Of a DNA stretch of 64,000 nt, positions 35,277 to 46,563 are shown piece by piece (the first letter of the stretch is position 1; each line of letters starts with the position of its first letter). The translations under genes and the position numbers were made by a program. The stretch covers positions 10,903,001-10,967,000 of the forward strand of contig NC_086034.1 of assembly GCF_036323735.1 (NCBI RefSeq). Direction: 5' to 3'. A model generated the notes under the pieces. The model was not told the DNA's origin. It did not search any database and saw nothing but the letters and a program-made list of their open reading frames with translations. This DNA is from Rattus norvegicus. Lineage: Eukaryota; Chordata; Mammalia; Rodentia; Muridae.

Positions 35277-36869
35277 GAAGAGCTGCTGGTAATGTTCCAA
35301 AATATACAAAAAATTAAGGAAGTTGGACTCCAGAGAGCCAAATAACCCTATTAAAAATGGGGTACAGAGCTAAACAAAACATTCTCAGCTGAGAATTATT
35401 GAATGCCTTAGAAGTACCTAAAGAAATGCTCAAAAACTAAAGAAGTTGGACTCCAGAGAGCCAAATAACCCTATTAAAAATGGGGTACAGAGCTAAACAA
35501 AACATTCTCAGCTGAGAATTATTGAATGCCTTAGAAGTACCTAAAGAAATGCTCAACATCCTTAGTCATCAAGGAAATGCAAATCAAAAGAACCCTGAGA
35601 TTCCACCTCATGACAGTCAGAATGGCTAATATCAAAAACTTAGGTGACAACAGATGTTGACAAGGATGTGGAGAAAGAAAACACACCTCCATTGTTGGTG
35701 GGATTGAAAACTGGTACAACCACTGTGGAAATCAGTCCAGAAGTTCCTCAGAAAATTGGACATTGAACTACCTGAGGACCCAGCTGTATCTCTCCTGATA
35801 TACCCAAAAGATGCTCCAACATACAATAAAGACACATGCTCCATTATGTTCATTGCAGCCTTATTTATAATAGCCAGAAGCTGGAAAAAACCCAGATGCC
35901 CTTCAACAGAGAAATGGATACAGAAATTGTGGTACATCTACCCAATGGAGTACTACTCTGCTATCAAAAACAATGACTTCATGAAATTCATAGGCAAATG
36001 GATTGAACTAGAAAGTATTATCCTGAGTGAGGTAACCCAATCACAGAAAAACATACATGGTATGCACTCACTGATAAGTTGATATTAGCCCAAAAGCTCA
36101 AATTACCCAAGATGCAACCCACAGACCACTGGAAGTTCAAGAAAAAGGATGACCAAAGAGTGGATGCTTCCTTCACTCCTTCCTAAAAGGGGGAACAAAA
36201 ATATCCATAGGAGGGGGTATGAAGGCAAAGTTAGGAGCAGAGACTGAAGGAATGGCCATTCAGAAACTGTCCAACATGTGGCCCACATATATACAGCCAC
36301 AAAAACTAGATAAGATTGATGAAGCTAAGAAGTGCATGCAGACAGGAAGTGGAAATAGATGTCTCCTGAGAGACACAGCCAGAACATGTCAAATACAGGG
36401 ACGAATGCTAGCAGCAAACCATTGAACTGAGAATGGGACCCCCTTTGGAGGAATTAAAGGATTGAAAGAGCTGAAGGGGTTTGCAACCCCATAAGAACAA
36501 CAATGCCAACCAACCAGAGCTCCTAGGGACTGAACCACCAACCAAAGACTATACATTGATTGACCCATGGCTCCAGCTGCATATGTAGCAGAGGATGGCC
36601 TTGTTGGGCATCAAAGGAAGGAGAAGCCCTTTGGTCCCTCCATGTTTGGACCCCCCCGTGCAGGGGAATGTTGAGGGGGGGTGGAAAAGGGGGATGGATG
36701 GGGAGAACACCCTTATAGTAGAAGGGGAAGAGGAGGGGATAGGGGGCTTGTGGACAGGAAGCAGGGAAAGGAAATAACATTTGAAATGCAAATAAAAAAC
36801 ATATCCAATAAAATTACAAAAAAAAAAGCCTTAAAAACAAAAAACAAAAAAGAAGAAGAGCTGCCTGGT
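35277..36869 (+). mobile_element. 5'-truncated L1 inserted in the LTR, with target-site duplication
   Basis: The L1 (35291-36854) starts in the C-terminal part of ORF2 and runs through the 3' UTR to an A-rich tail. Readable remnants of ORF2 include ELPEDPAVSLL, MFIAALFIIARSWK and MEYYSAIKNNDFMKF (about 35762-36010), which are close to the same segment of the young L1 at 60 kb. GAAGAGCTGCTGGT at 35277-35290 and GAAGAGCTGCCTGGT at 36855-36869 differ by one indel and form the duplication. Removing the insert restores LTR length equality. The 3' UTR carries a G-rich purine tract near 36650-36760. A 123-bp tandem duplication sits at its 5' end. Confidence 0.92.
35311..35556 (+). repeat. 123-bp tandem duplication inside L1 ORF2 sequence
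   Basis: Copy 1 is 35311-35433 and copy 2 is 35434-35556. They differ at only two positions, both near their left ends. The unit equals 41 codons of the ORF2 region just before the zinc-knuckle segment. The host copy was already frame-broken, so no protein consequence is expected. Confidence 0.95.
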
Positions 36870-37116
36870 GGTCAGCCCTGACTCAAGCTATTTTGGCTAG
36901 TTAGACAAAACAGTTCTAATTGACCTTTATTCTGATTAGTACTAAGTGAAGCCTTATGGTTGTGGAATTTCTTGAGATAACAGGATATGTGATTAGCTTG
37001 ACCCTACTCTGAATCAAACTATTTTTCTGTGTCAATACGAGTCATATGAAATGACTGATTGGCATGGAGCAACATGACTAGAGCTATAATGGGGAAACAT
37101 GTTTCAGCAACATATC

Positions 37117-37132
37117 TACATATATATATACA

Positions 37133-37180
<48 letters not shown>
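37117..37180. repeat. (TA)n tract in the left LTR
   Basis: Long TA run with CATATATGTA interruptions. The right LTR has a CA/TA tract at the equivalent place, so the simple repeat predates or accompanies the LTR pair. Confidence 0.93.
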
Positions 37181-37184
<4 letters not shown>

Positions 37185-38541
37185 GAAGAAAGATTGAGCA
37201 GGAGAAGAGTCTCCTACACAGCCATGTTGTAAACTATGTTATTATTCTGTTGTGTCCCTCAACTGGTATGAATATTCATGCTTGAAGACCTACTAAAAGC
37301 TATAGGTTTGGGTTGAAAACATGAACACTTTTTTTCCAGCCTTGAGGTCTAGATATATAGATTGAACCGGATGTTTTTATAATGACGAGAAGCATCTTTA
37401 GGTTAATATTCAGAAGACAACAAAAGATTTTAAAATCTTGAGCTTGTGATGGTATTATTCAGCTAATACTCCATTAGCTTATTAGAACTTTATTGCCTAA
37501 TGTTAAAATTCTGAAGTTTTGAAATCTTAGTATAATAATAGAATAGAGGGGAAATTTTTTATATGTCTTAAATTATATTTCCTATACCTCTATAATTGCA
37601 TTTATATATTTTAAAACACTTTAGGCCCTCTAATCTTCATAACTTGCATTTGCCAAACTTAAAACACTGCCTTAGACCTTCCAATCTTTATAACTTGGAA
37701 TTATTAACCTTAAGACATCTTTTTCAACCTTCAAACCCTTTCTTAGAGCCTCAGATCTTAAATAAACTTTAAACTTACTTTTCTTTCTATCCAATTGTTT
37801 ACTATGAGATACAGGTAGTTAATTATGAGAGCATTTAGATGAAGGCTTAATGAGAATCATTTAAATGAAGGACTAGTAAAACCTGTTAACCCTTTAACAA
37901 GAAACCTTTGAGCAAGGCAAATCTGTTTGACCCTTTAAATAAGAGAGCTGGTAGTTTTAACTAACTAACGAATTGACTAATAAACTAACTCAGTAGTAGA
38001 TTACCTTGGGTAAGGAGCTAGTTACCTGTTGTTTTCTAGCTAGCAACCTACAGCTAGCTTAACCATCATCAAGATGATTAGAGACATGAGAAAGATTAAT
38101 TGTAATATAAATAAATGTCTATGTACCAATTAAAATGACAGAAACCAGTCCATATTTTATTTGCTAGATAGTTATCCCAGTTTTCTGTGTTCTCCATGTT
38201 CTGTTTTTCCAAGGGAAAAGGCAGTCTTTGGCCATCAAGCCCAGAAGATAAAGAGACTTTTTCTGTGGACAAGGAACATGGGAGACACTGATCTCACCTT
38301 GTTTTAAGCAATATATGGTAATCAATTCTTCGGTGTCCTCTGTTTATCTATAGTTCAGGCTGGGCCTTGGAAGTAGGTAAGGCATAGGTGCTGTGTTTTA
38401 TAAAAAGATAGAGAGGGGGAGAGAATATGGTTTGTGGATGTGCGGTCAGGTGTGGGGGAAGGGAGTATCTCTGCAGGCTCATGCTGAGGCACCCCTTCCC
38501 CCTGAGGGACCAGCCACATGAAGGTATAATATAGAGTAGAG

Positions 38542-38547
38542 TTTATT
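38542..38547 (-). promoter_or_regulatory. Polyadenylation signal of nested LTR
   Basis: AATAAA on the minus strand lies about 205 bases after the TATAAAAGGG box, a usual LTR arrangement. The 29-kb copy lost this part. Confidence 0.45.
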
Positions 38548-38750
38548 CAGGGCATGAGGAGGGGAGTTGAGAAAATAGTAGAGACAGAGGAAGGAAGAGA
38601 GAAAGCAGAGGAGTAGAGAACGACCACATAGAGGCCAGCCATGAGCATGTGGAGAGAGAGGGATAGGGAAACGTGGAGAAAGGGAGAGCAGAAGGGAGAG
38701 GACAGAACTAGAGCAAGAAGACAAGAGAGATAGAAGAGGCGGTGAGCAGT

Positions 38751-38760
38751 CCCTTTTATA
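38751..38760 (-). promoter_or_regulatory. TATA box of nested LTR
   Basis: TATAAAAGGG on the minus strand, shared with the 29-kb copy. Confidence 0.5.
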
Positions 38761-39412
38761 ATGAGTCAAGCATACCTGGCTGTTGCCAGGTAACATTGGG
38801 GTGGAGCCAGGAAAAATGCTAAGAATAGGGGCAGTTATGCCCAGTGGTATCACTGTCTAGGAAGTGTCCTTCGTTGTTGTGAACATTCCTTCTCAGAGAC
38901 CTTGGTGGGGGTCACTGTTAGCATTTGGGAGTCTCTTTCTGTCATTTAAAGTTAGGCATATTAAATGACATATTCTGCAGATTTCTGACATTTGAGGGCT
39001 AGTATCTACCCAACATGTCTGAGTTAAGCAATCTTTGTGTATTTTTAGTTATCTGTTTTAAACTATCTTTCAAAAATAAAACAGAATACTAAATACAGCT
39101 TAATCTTGTAATTAACTGCATCAGTTCTTAGCATAACTTCAAATATATTTTTAAATATATAAGGACTGTCAACTTTCATTTTTAATTATAGTAAATTTTA
39201 TGAGACTAGGACTTTAGGTTCCATTCCTGTTAGGTTTGAGCCTTAAAAAATCATGATTTTGAATTGAAGCTCTTCTGGTATCAAAATTGAAACTTTTTAA
39301 TACTTAAACATAGTCCATAAAGAGACTGGCAACTTTTCTGACCTTTATATGGTTTCCTGTATGACTCAGTTTATAATAAAAGCTATAATTTAATAGTACT
39401 AGCAAAAGTAAG

Positions 39413-39460
39413 ATACATATGTATATATATATATATGTATATATATATATGTATATATGT
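39413..39460. repeat. (TA)n tract with GTATA units
   Basis: Simple repeat within the ERV-like interior. Confidence 0.9.
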
Positions 39461-40734
39461 CTCTGTTAGCCTGAATAATCCTTAGATAAGGAGAGACATA
39501 TTCTTAAGCCAGTGACTCTGAATGCTTTTTAATGCCATAAACCAGTAAACATTTTTAAATGTCTTAATTGTTTTGTAATATTAAAATAAAGTACCTTTAT
39601 AAGAATGAAGACATAGAACATTGCCATAATTTTCAGTAGGCAAAGCAATTCCTAACAATGTAAATAACTTAATATTTCTGAAATCAATATAAATATCAAT
39701 TAGGTTATTTTCATGTTACAAAGTTAGGTTGTGAGCAAGAAAAGTTCTTGTATACAAATGCATGGAGGTGCAGCTTTAATACTTCATTAAGAAAACATTG
39801 CTTTAAATTTAAACTTTCTAAGTCTGATTTTAAGACAGGGCAGAAATTGCATAAAAATTTCATAGAAATTTAAAAGTATCTTTAAAGACCTGTTTTTTGT
39901 ACTAGTGCCATGTGTTGTTGCCCAGAATGGCTCTAATCCTGAGTTCTTTGCTTTAAGCAAACTTTTTTGTCATAGATGTTACACATTTTTAACCATACAC
40001 CATAACTTATAAACCAATAATCCGTAACAAAGACATGAAGAACATAGTAAACTTAAACATTTAAGATCAGTCAAAAATGAAGACGCCATGGCCACATGGG
40101 TTTATGTATTTAAAATAGACAAAGCTTTTCTTATTTTCTCCAGATGTAATTATAAGGAAGGAGCACCTTGCTACTGGCTGAGTCCAGTTCTCACAGACAC
40201 AGAGATTTTCCAGCAGGACTAGGTATCAGCTCCCTTACTAGAGAAGCTGAGAAGATACTCATGCCACTTTAAGAGCAAAGAGCTTTAAGACCAGGCAGTC
40301 CCATGCTTGCTGTCAGCTTGATCCAGGCAGGAGATAGGGCTTCTCCAACAGTGTTAGAATCCTAGCTACAGGAACAGGACTCCAAGGGCAGCATCAGTTT
40401 ATTTGTTTTTGTTATCCCAATTCAGCTGCCTTTTTTTCCTGAAAAAAAAATCCTTGAAAGAAGTTAAGACTAAGTCAAGGGATGAAGACCAGCAAATGAA
40501 GTTTGGCCCATTTTTCTGAATGTGAAACATAGAGCAACAATCAAGCACCTAAACGGAACTACAGCCATAAACTGACAGACATGAACACACTAGCATGTTG
40601 AGGACAACCAATAGAGTTGAGGAGAATAGGTGAGTGAAAGGAGCCCTCAGGGGGACAGCTAGTACCAAAGAATGGCCATTCAAATTCGCTAAGGGAAGAA
40701 AGTTTCCTAAGAAAGGGTAGAAAGTTACAGAAGG

Positions 40735-40775
40735 AGAAGGAGAGGGGAGGGGGAGGGGGAGGAGGAGAGGGAGAA
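40735..40775. repeat. GGGGA-rich purine tract
   Basis: Repeats of GAGGGG and GGAGGA. The poly-Pro-like frame on the other strand is produced by this tract. Confidence 0.85.
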
Positions 40776-41010
40776 TACTCAGTTGAGAGTCCCAATAAAA
40801 TCTAAATTAACAGGGTAGATTGTGCTATGTTCCCTCCAGCCAAGAGAAGTAGGGCTTCCCTTGTGTCTACCTTGTCTTCTTTGTATCACCAAAAGGTCTA
40901 GACCATACCAGAAACAAGACAAACAAAGAAAAAATTTTACCTCCTCTTCAAGGTGCTGGCTGGCACTATCAACAACGGAGGGGTGATCGAGGATAGGGTG
41001 CCTTCCCAGG

Positions 41011-41028
41011 ATCTTGGTAGAACCTCCA
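41011..41028 (-). other. Retroviral primer-binding site for tRNA-Gln
   Basis: The plus strand reads ATCTTGGTAGAACCTCCA. This matches the 3' end of tRNA-Gln(CUG), whose last bases are known to be ATCTCGGTGGAACCT plus CCA, at 16 of 18 positions. On the element's sense strand it begins TGG, two bases after the LTR end. This fixes the element's orientation as minus. Confidence 0.8.
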
Positions 41029-41071
41029 AATGTTGATGTCTGACACTGATCTCGGTTAAACAGGGCTGTGC

Positions 41072-41077
41072 TTTATT
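41072..41077 (-). promoter_or_regulatory. LTR polyadenylation signal
   Basis: AATAAA on the minus strand, close to the LTR 3' end and downstream of the TATA-like box, as expected for R. Confidence 0.5.
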
Positions 41078-41433
41078 TAATGCACACCCAAAAACTGATT
41101 GATCAGTGCAACCTAGATTTGGGAGCTAACACTAGACACTGAATATTTTTCAGAGCCAGTTTATTTAGGGAAAAAAATCCTCTGGTGGTGAGCCCTGATT
41201 CAAGCTATTTTGGCTAGGTAGATGGAACAGTTCTAACTGACTTTATTCTGATTGGTCCTAAGTGAAACTTAATGGCCATGGAATTTGTTATGGTCAAGCG
41301 TGTGTGGTCAGCTTAGTCTGCTCTGAATCAACCTATTTTTCTCCATCAATAACAATATGAAATGGCTGGTAGGCATGTACGAGATGGCTACAGCTACACT
41401 TGGGGAGCAGGCTTTAACAACAACAACAAAAAT

Positions 41434-41492
41434 AATATATATATATGTACATACATATATACATATACATACAGACACATACATATATACAT

Positions 41493-41568
<76 letters not shown>
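41434..41568. repeat. (TA)n-(CATA)n-(CA)n-(TA)n compound microsatellite
   Basis: About 135 bases of alternating purine-pyrimidine repeat within the right LTR. Frames across it on both strands are artefacts. Confidence 0.95.
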
Positions 41569-41574
<6 letters not shown>

Positions 41575-41658
41575 TGAGCATGAGAGGGATTTTCCACACA
41601 GCCACGTTGTGAACCAGGCTGCTATTCTGTTGTCTTCCTCAATTGTTATGAATATTGA

Positions 41659-43121
41659 TTGCCAAGATGCTCATTTGCTCCTCTGGTCTGCTGTCCATGG
41701 CTGTGTGAATGAGTCCTCTCCTACCCAATCCTGCTTTCTCTCATTGTTCTTTCTTCAAGTCAGGCACCATCATAAGAATCACTCTTTGTTTTCAGGGACC
41801 CCAGTCTAACACAGGGGTTTGTTTTATTAAATATATGAATATGTTTGATAGTAGATAGTAAAAAAAGGAGACTCAAAATACTTAGAAAAAGAGAAATAAG
41901 AAGATGGCAGTTAATTTAGTAGTGTGACTAAGTGAATGTTATAATCATTATGAAGGTTAGCCTTTTAGTTCTAGTCATGAAGCTGTAAACTTCAGTAAGG
42001 AGCAGAATGGAAACCCACAGTGAGATGTGGTCATGATTATTTCATCATGGTAAATTACTGCCTATAACAAAACCCAAAATGTGGCAGAGTAAAAAGAAAT
42101 ACACTGAATGAGTGGAACTCACTATCTGACAGAGCTGACATTGTAAATCATTTGAGAAGAAGTTATTTTTTTCAGTAAATATTTCAGGAGCAGTAGTTTA
42201 TCCATCAAAATAAAAAGAAAGAAAGAAAAGAAAAAAAAAACAAGCCACACATTAGAGTCCATATCGATTCTATAGAAACAATTCAATTCCAGTTGATTAA
42301 AGATCGAAATGTGAATAATAACATTTGAAATGTTAGCCAAAAATATAAATGTCTTTATGATCCTGATATTGGAAGATATATCTCAAATACTGTAAGAAAA
42401 ATGTTTGCCATCAAGGGAAATGTAGATTTAAATTTTTAATTAAAAAGTTTCTGTATCAAAAACATAAGCACTGTGAAGATCAGCCTTAAGTAGGAGAGAT
42501 ATTTGTAATATATGGAACCAGAAAGTATTATCATACAGTGCATATAAAAGTTATTGTAAATCAATAAGAAATTCTTTATGGATAAATGATAGGAACAAGC
42601 AGAACCAAAGGAGCCAATAAATAGATGCTATGATTCTCGGGCTCAGAAGACTTTTCACATTCATCAGGTAAATTAAATTAAAGGATGATGAATAACAACA
42701 ATCCTTGAATGTGCTGGCATGAAGGTGCAGAACCAGGACTGAACACATTCACACATCCTGGTGGGAATGAAAATAAAATTCGCCTCTCTGAAGAATTGCT
42801 TTCTACTCTCTGGTACAAATAGAAATGCCACTGGAACATCAGTTCTGTATGCCTACCTCACAGGGTGAAACACACATGAACAAGAAGATACATATACAAA
42901 CAAACAAACAAAAATGCATATCAAAATTGTTTGTACTGTCAAAAAATTGAAATAACCCCTTAATCAATAAGACAAGGGTAGTAATAGATGTTATAGTCAA
43001 TGAATCACTAGAGTCAAAACGAAGACACAAGAGGTAGCAAGATAGTTACAGAAGGATATATATAATGTCATTTCATTCTTCAAAGTTTTAATCATAAAAA
43101 TGCCGCTGTACTATTTCTGCA

Positions 43122-43124
<3 letters not shown>
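41659..43124. other. Unassigned AT-rich sequence
   Basis: No repeat or gene named. A short A-rich GAAA tract lies at 42217-42240. Confidence 0.4.

Positions 43125-43168
<44 letters not shown>
43125..43168. repeat. (GT)n microsatellite
   Basis: A pure run of about 22 GT units. Confidence 0.96.
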
Positions 43169-43173
<5 letters not shown>

Positions 43174-43284
43174 TCAAGTAAAAGAATAAATGATCAATGG
43201 GACCAGATCAATTTTAAAATTTGTACAGAGATGAGGGGGATATGTTGCTGGATGTCCATTTTGTTTAATTAAATTGTTTTCTTG

Positions 43285-44127
43285 GGGTTTCCATGGTTGA
43301 GAAGAGACACCATGGCCAAGGCAACTCTTATAAAGGACAACATTTCATTGGGGCTACTTTAGAGGTTCTGAGGTTCAGCCTATTATCATCATAGGAGGAA
43401 GCATGGCATTATCTAGGCAGACACAGTGCTGGAGAAGGTGACAAAAAGAGTTCTACATCTTGATTCAAAGGCAGACAGGAGAAGACTGTCTTCCAGGTTG
43501 CTAGAAGGAGGATCTCAAAGCCCACCGCCACAGTGACACACTTCTTCGAACAAGGCCCACCCACAAATAGTCCACTTCCTGGGCCAAGCATATTCAAACT
43601 ACCAAATTCCACTCACTGGTCCCAGTAGGCTCCTTCAAATATATGAAAGGGGCTATACCCAGCCATAGCATAACACAAAATATATTTAGTTCAACTTCAA
43701 AAGTCATATAGTCTTTAACAGTCTCAATGATGTTAAAAGTAAAAAGTTCAAAGTCTTTTAACTGTAATTCCCTACAAAATCAAAATACGAATCACATGCT
43801 TCCAACATCACAGGATACACATTATCATTCCAAAGCATTATAATGGGGAAATACTGGACCAAAGCAAAACACAAGGCTAGCTAGGCAAACTCCAGAGTCT
43901 GCATCTCCATGTCTGATGTCCAACTCCTTTCAGTTTTGTTGACTGCAATACAATTTTTTCTCTTGGGCTGTTTCCAGTCCCTATTATCAGCTTTCCTCAG
44001 CAGCTATCCCATGGCTCTGGCATCTCTAACATCTTGGGGTCTCCAAGACAACTTCAGCTTCACAGCCTCTTGTTACAAGGTCTGGGATCCACACATGATG
44101 TTCTGGGCTTGTCCTAAAGGCCTGGGT
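43285..44127 (+). repeat. Rodent interspersed repeat, probably ERV-derived
   Basis: A long conserved series is present: 'gagaagagacaccatggccaaggcaactcttataaagga' region near 43300, 'ttctacatcttgattcaaaggcag' near 43450, 'cagtgacacacttcttcgaacaagg' near 43532, 'gggccaagcatattcaaac' near 43579, then 'ctctgcatctccatgtctgatgtc' type sequence near 43896. I recognise this as a common murid repeat but cannot name it with certainty. No coding frame is real here. A B1 copy follows directly. Confidence 0.6.
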
Positions 44128-44130
44128 CCA

Positions 44131-44240
44131 GGCATAGTAGTATATGCCTTTAATCCTAGAACTCAGGAGGGAGAGGCATGTTTATCTTCGAGTTCAAGGT
44201 CGGTATACAGAGCAAGTTCCAGAACAGCCACGCATATTCA
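44131..44240 (+). mobile_element. Partial B1 SINE
   Basis: 'ggtccaggcatagtagtatatgcctttaatcctagaactcaggagggagaggca' landmarks mark the B1 left half, and 'agttccagaacagcca' the right half. The 3' end is truncated. Confidence 0.7.
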
Positions 44241-45119
44241 AATCACCACAGTTGTCAGTAAATCTTTTTTTTTGTTTTATTTTACTGAATGGAGGGTATA
44301 CACTCTTTTATTCTTAAACTGTGTATACGCTTTCATCTCTGAAATTTATCCTCAAAAAAGAAAAGTAATTGTATGTTGTTTTCAGTAATCTAGTTACAAA
44401 TCTCATTTCAGATCAAGGTGATAAAACCACTCTTAGGTGAACATTTTTAGTTAAAAACAAACAAACCTGTTCTTCCTAGTCTGAGAAAATGTTTCTTTCT
44501 CAACCATAGAAACTGCCTTAGGGGAGGGAAGGAGGTAAAGAGGGAGAAAGGGAAGGGAAGTCCTGAATCTAGACAGACAGGATTCATGTTTCCTAAACAA
44601 TCAAAGGATGTGAAGTGTTCTAAATCACATTTGTACTCATGAACTTGAAGACTTAGAAGAAAAACTTAAACTCGGTGTATCATGTAATTTGGAGTGCTCA
44701 CATGTACTATGGAGAGGGTGGTCAGTAGACTATTACCACACCCAAATAGTCATAAAGTTCGTTTGGGAAATGCTAAACTATATACTGAATGTGTCACTTT
44801 AACTACCCTTTACACACGTACTCAAATCTTAGTTATTTAATTCAACACGTATGTAAAAATAGATCAAACAAACAAACAGGATTTCTGGCAGGATGACTTT
44901 TCAAGTAATCATCAAGGTACCTACATTTCTTCCTTCTTATATTTCTTCTTTTCTTTAAATTCTAATTTTTCCATTTTATATATGTTTATTGTATATTAAA
45001 TTCTATATTTTCATTTTTGTACATAATATATTTCTGATTATATGTGTGCATGCATGCATGCAGACATATATGCATATTTGCAAGAGTATGGGTGCATATG
45101 TTTATGCACATGTGTACAT
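44241..45119. other. Unassigned sequence
   Basis: No gene or named repeat. A purine-rich stretch is at 44520-44560. Confidence 0.4.
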
Positions 45120-45384
45120 GTGTATACTCAAACATGTGGTAGCCATTAGTCAGTCAACTTGGGGTTTCCTTCCTTGGCAGTTGTCTACCTCATTGTTTTG
45201 AGCTCACTAATTCCACGAGGCTGGCTGGTCAATGAGTCACAAGAATCCTCTCATCTCTGTCTCCCTTATAGTAGACTTCAAGTGTGTGCTACCACCCTCG
45301 GTTTTCTCATACCGATCTGTAAATCTAACACTAGTCCACACACATTCATGGCAAGCACTTGAGTGATTAACCTGTCTGTCCAGC
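45120..45384 (-). mobile_element. B4/RSINE-type SINE, antisense, decayed
   Basis: The left part resembles an antisense B1 ('ggctggctggtcaatgag', 'ctcatctctgtctccc', 'tgtgtgctaccacc'). The right end resembles an antisense ID-like head ('catggcaagcacttgagtgattaacc', 'gtccagcac'). An alternating-purine 'tgcatgcatg' stretch precedes it at 45045-45120. Confidence 0.5.
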
Positions 45385-46130
45385 ACTTCTTCTTAAGTCC
45401 TTAATGCTGTTTCTGACCACATCAGATGTATAGAAAGAACAGAGGAATTCTCAATAGAGATTTCTGGGATAGGCCCCAAAGCTGACATAGTCACAAGTTA
45501 CACAGTCTCTGTGCTTGAACTTAGTTGCCAGATCAAGCTAACAGATTCGTTTCAGGTATGGGCAACATCTTTGGTGACCATAGAGAAATCTCTACCATGC
45601 CTGGAGCACCTGTCACTACCTGTGATACACTAGTCATTTTGTTTAAATTATGGAAAAATGTGATAAGATTTAAAATGTTTCTTACATTGAAAAAAATCCT
45701 ATAATGCCAAGCCAACAACAAAAGCCTGATAATATTTATGTAGCTTTCTGTGACAACAGCCTTAGAGGACATGTACTTGGTTGGTTCCTTACTCTATCCT
45801 CCATCTAGTCTCTCTATTCTCCATTTCTTCCTTCCAAGCTTTCTCCTTCTCACGCTTCTTAATTTTCTACTGAGCTAGACAGCAAGAATAATGAGATCAA
45901 TAAGACAGAACATTTTAAATCTTCCCTTAAGAAGTTCCTATTGTGGAGGAGCAGGCAAGTAAGCAATCATTTCCAGCAAAGTGTGACAGTGGATATGATA
46001 GAACACATACAGCATTGCAGGCGCCTTTATCCAGAAAACAAGAAGGCAGTGCCCGAGCTGAGAATTAAAGCATAAATAGAAGCTGGTGTGGTTAACATAA
46101 CATAACAGGGATTCAAAAATGCTAGAGATG
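45385..46130. other. Unassigned sequence
   Basis: No gene or named repeat. Confidence 0.4.
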
Positions 46131-46294
46131 CACTGTTACGGCATAAGGCATGACAGCGAGTATGGGTTCAGGGAGTAGAGGCACCATTGTTACAACATGA
46201 GGCATCACATGGAACACGAATTCAGGGGATGGGAGATCCATCATTACAGCATGGAGGCATTATGTGGGACTACACGCAACAGCTTGGCAGATGG
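46131..46294. repeat. Three-unit ~54-bp minisatellite
   Basis: Units at 46131-46183, 46184-46237 and 46238 to about 46294 share 'cattgttacaacatgaggcat'-type starts and a 'ttcaggg' middle. Unit 1 and unit 2 agree at roughly two-thirds of positions by eye; unit 3 is more diverged. The 60-codon frame overlapping it has no known domain. Confidence 0.65.
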
Positions 46295-46522
46295 GTGGAA
46301 AATGGTGAGAGCTGAATATTCTATTGAGAGTTCTATTGAATCAAAGTGTGGACAATTTTCAACTCTGCTGCAGAGATAAAATTCTAAACATAAGAGGAGT
46401 AGTGATATAACCAGGTCTCTGCTTGCTAAAAGATAATCTTACTTACTAATAGAAAAGAATATCTAACAGAGGCTAGGGAATATTAAGTGGTAGGATTCAT
46501 AATTGATATAAAATGCAATGAC

Positions 46523-46563
<41 letters not shown>

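Larger units (their letters stand above)
35074..37278 (-). repeat. 3' LTR of the ERV-like element, split by an L1
   Basis: The LTR parts are 35074-35290 and 36855-37278. Segments shared with the right LTR include 'tgatgtctga', 'actgattggtcagtg', 'atatttttcagagcc', 'caagctattttggctag', 'tttattctgatt', 'cacagccatgttgt' and 'tatgaatatt'. On the minus strand it begins TGAATATTCA, as LTRs begin with TG. It contains a TATATAAA box and an internal (TA)n expansion at 37117-37180. Confidence 0.75.
38392..38870 (-). repeat. Nested LTR of the 29-kb family, antisense
   Basis: It is homologous to 28965-29375 from 'tgtgttttataaaaag' to 'gccaggtaac' and beyond. Minus-strand signals are TATAAAAGGG at 38760-38751 and AATAAA at 38547-38542, in the correct promoter-then-polyadenylation order. 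It sits inside the older ERV-like interior and has no partner, so it is probably a solo LTR inserted later. Its outer ends are approximate. Confidence 0.6.
37279..41010 (-). other. ERV-like interior without coding capacity
   Basis: This span lies between the two LTRs. It is AT-rich, has no minus-strand frame above about 125 codons and no retroviral protein motif. The frame at 38479-38853 falls in the nested LTR. The G-rich plus-strand tract at 40735-40775 gives a C-rich leader on the sense strand about 250 bases after the primer-binding site. Confidence 0.5.
35074..41658 (-). mobile_element. Endogenous retrovirus-like element, Gln-primed, non-coding
   Basis: Two related LTRs in the same orientation flank about 3.7 kb. 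The element reads on the minus strand, because the primer-binding site is beside the right LTR and complements tRNA-Gln. Once the L1 inserted in the left LTR is removed, the two LTRs are about 627 and 628 bases long. They are only about three-quarters identical by eye, so the insertion is old. The interior has no long minus-strand frame and no gag, protease or pol motif that I can see. It is either a VL30-like non-autonomous type or fully decayed. A target-site duplication and a clear polypurine tract were not found. The left edge borders a CA tract that may have erased evidence. The family is not identified. Confidence 0.7.
41031..41658 (-). repeat. 5' LTR of the ERV-like element
   Basis: About 628 bases. 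On the sense strand it opens TCAATATTCA (TG decayed to TC) and ends ATCAACA before the two-base spacer and primer-binding site. AATAAA lies at 41077-41072, about 90 bases after a TATA-like TAAATAAA at about 41166-41159. A CA/TA microsatellite at 41434-41568 splits U3. I could not read a target-site duplication beyond 41658. Confidence 0.75.

Noticed and set aside
41357..41809. 150-codon frame with Tyr/Ile/His repeats
   Set aside because: It crosses a CA/TA microsatellite in the LTR and has no domain.
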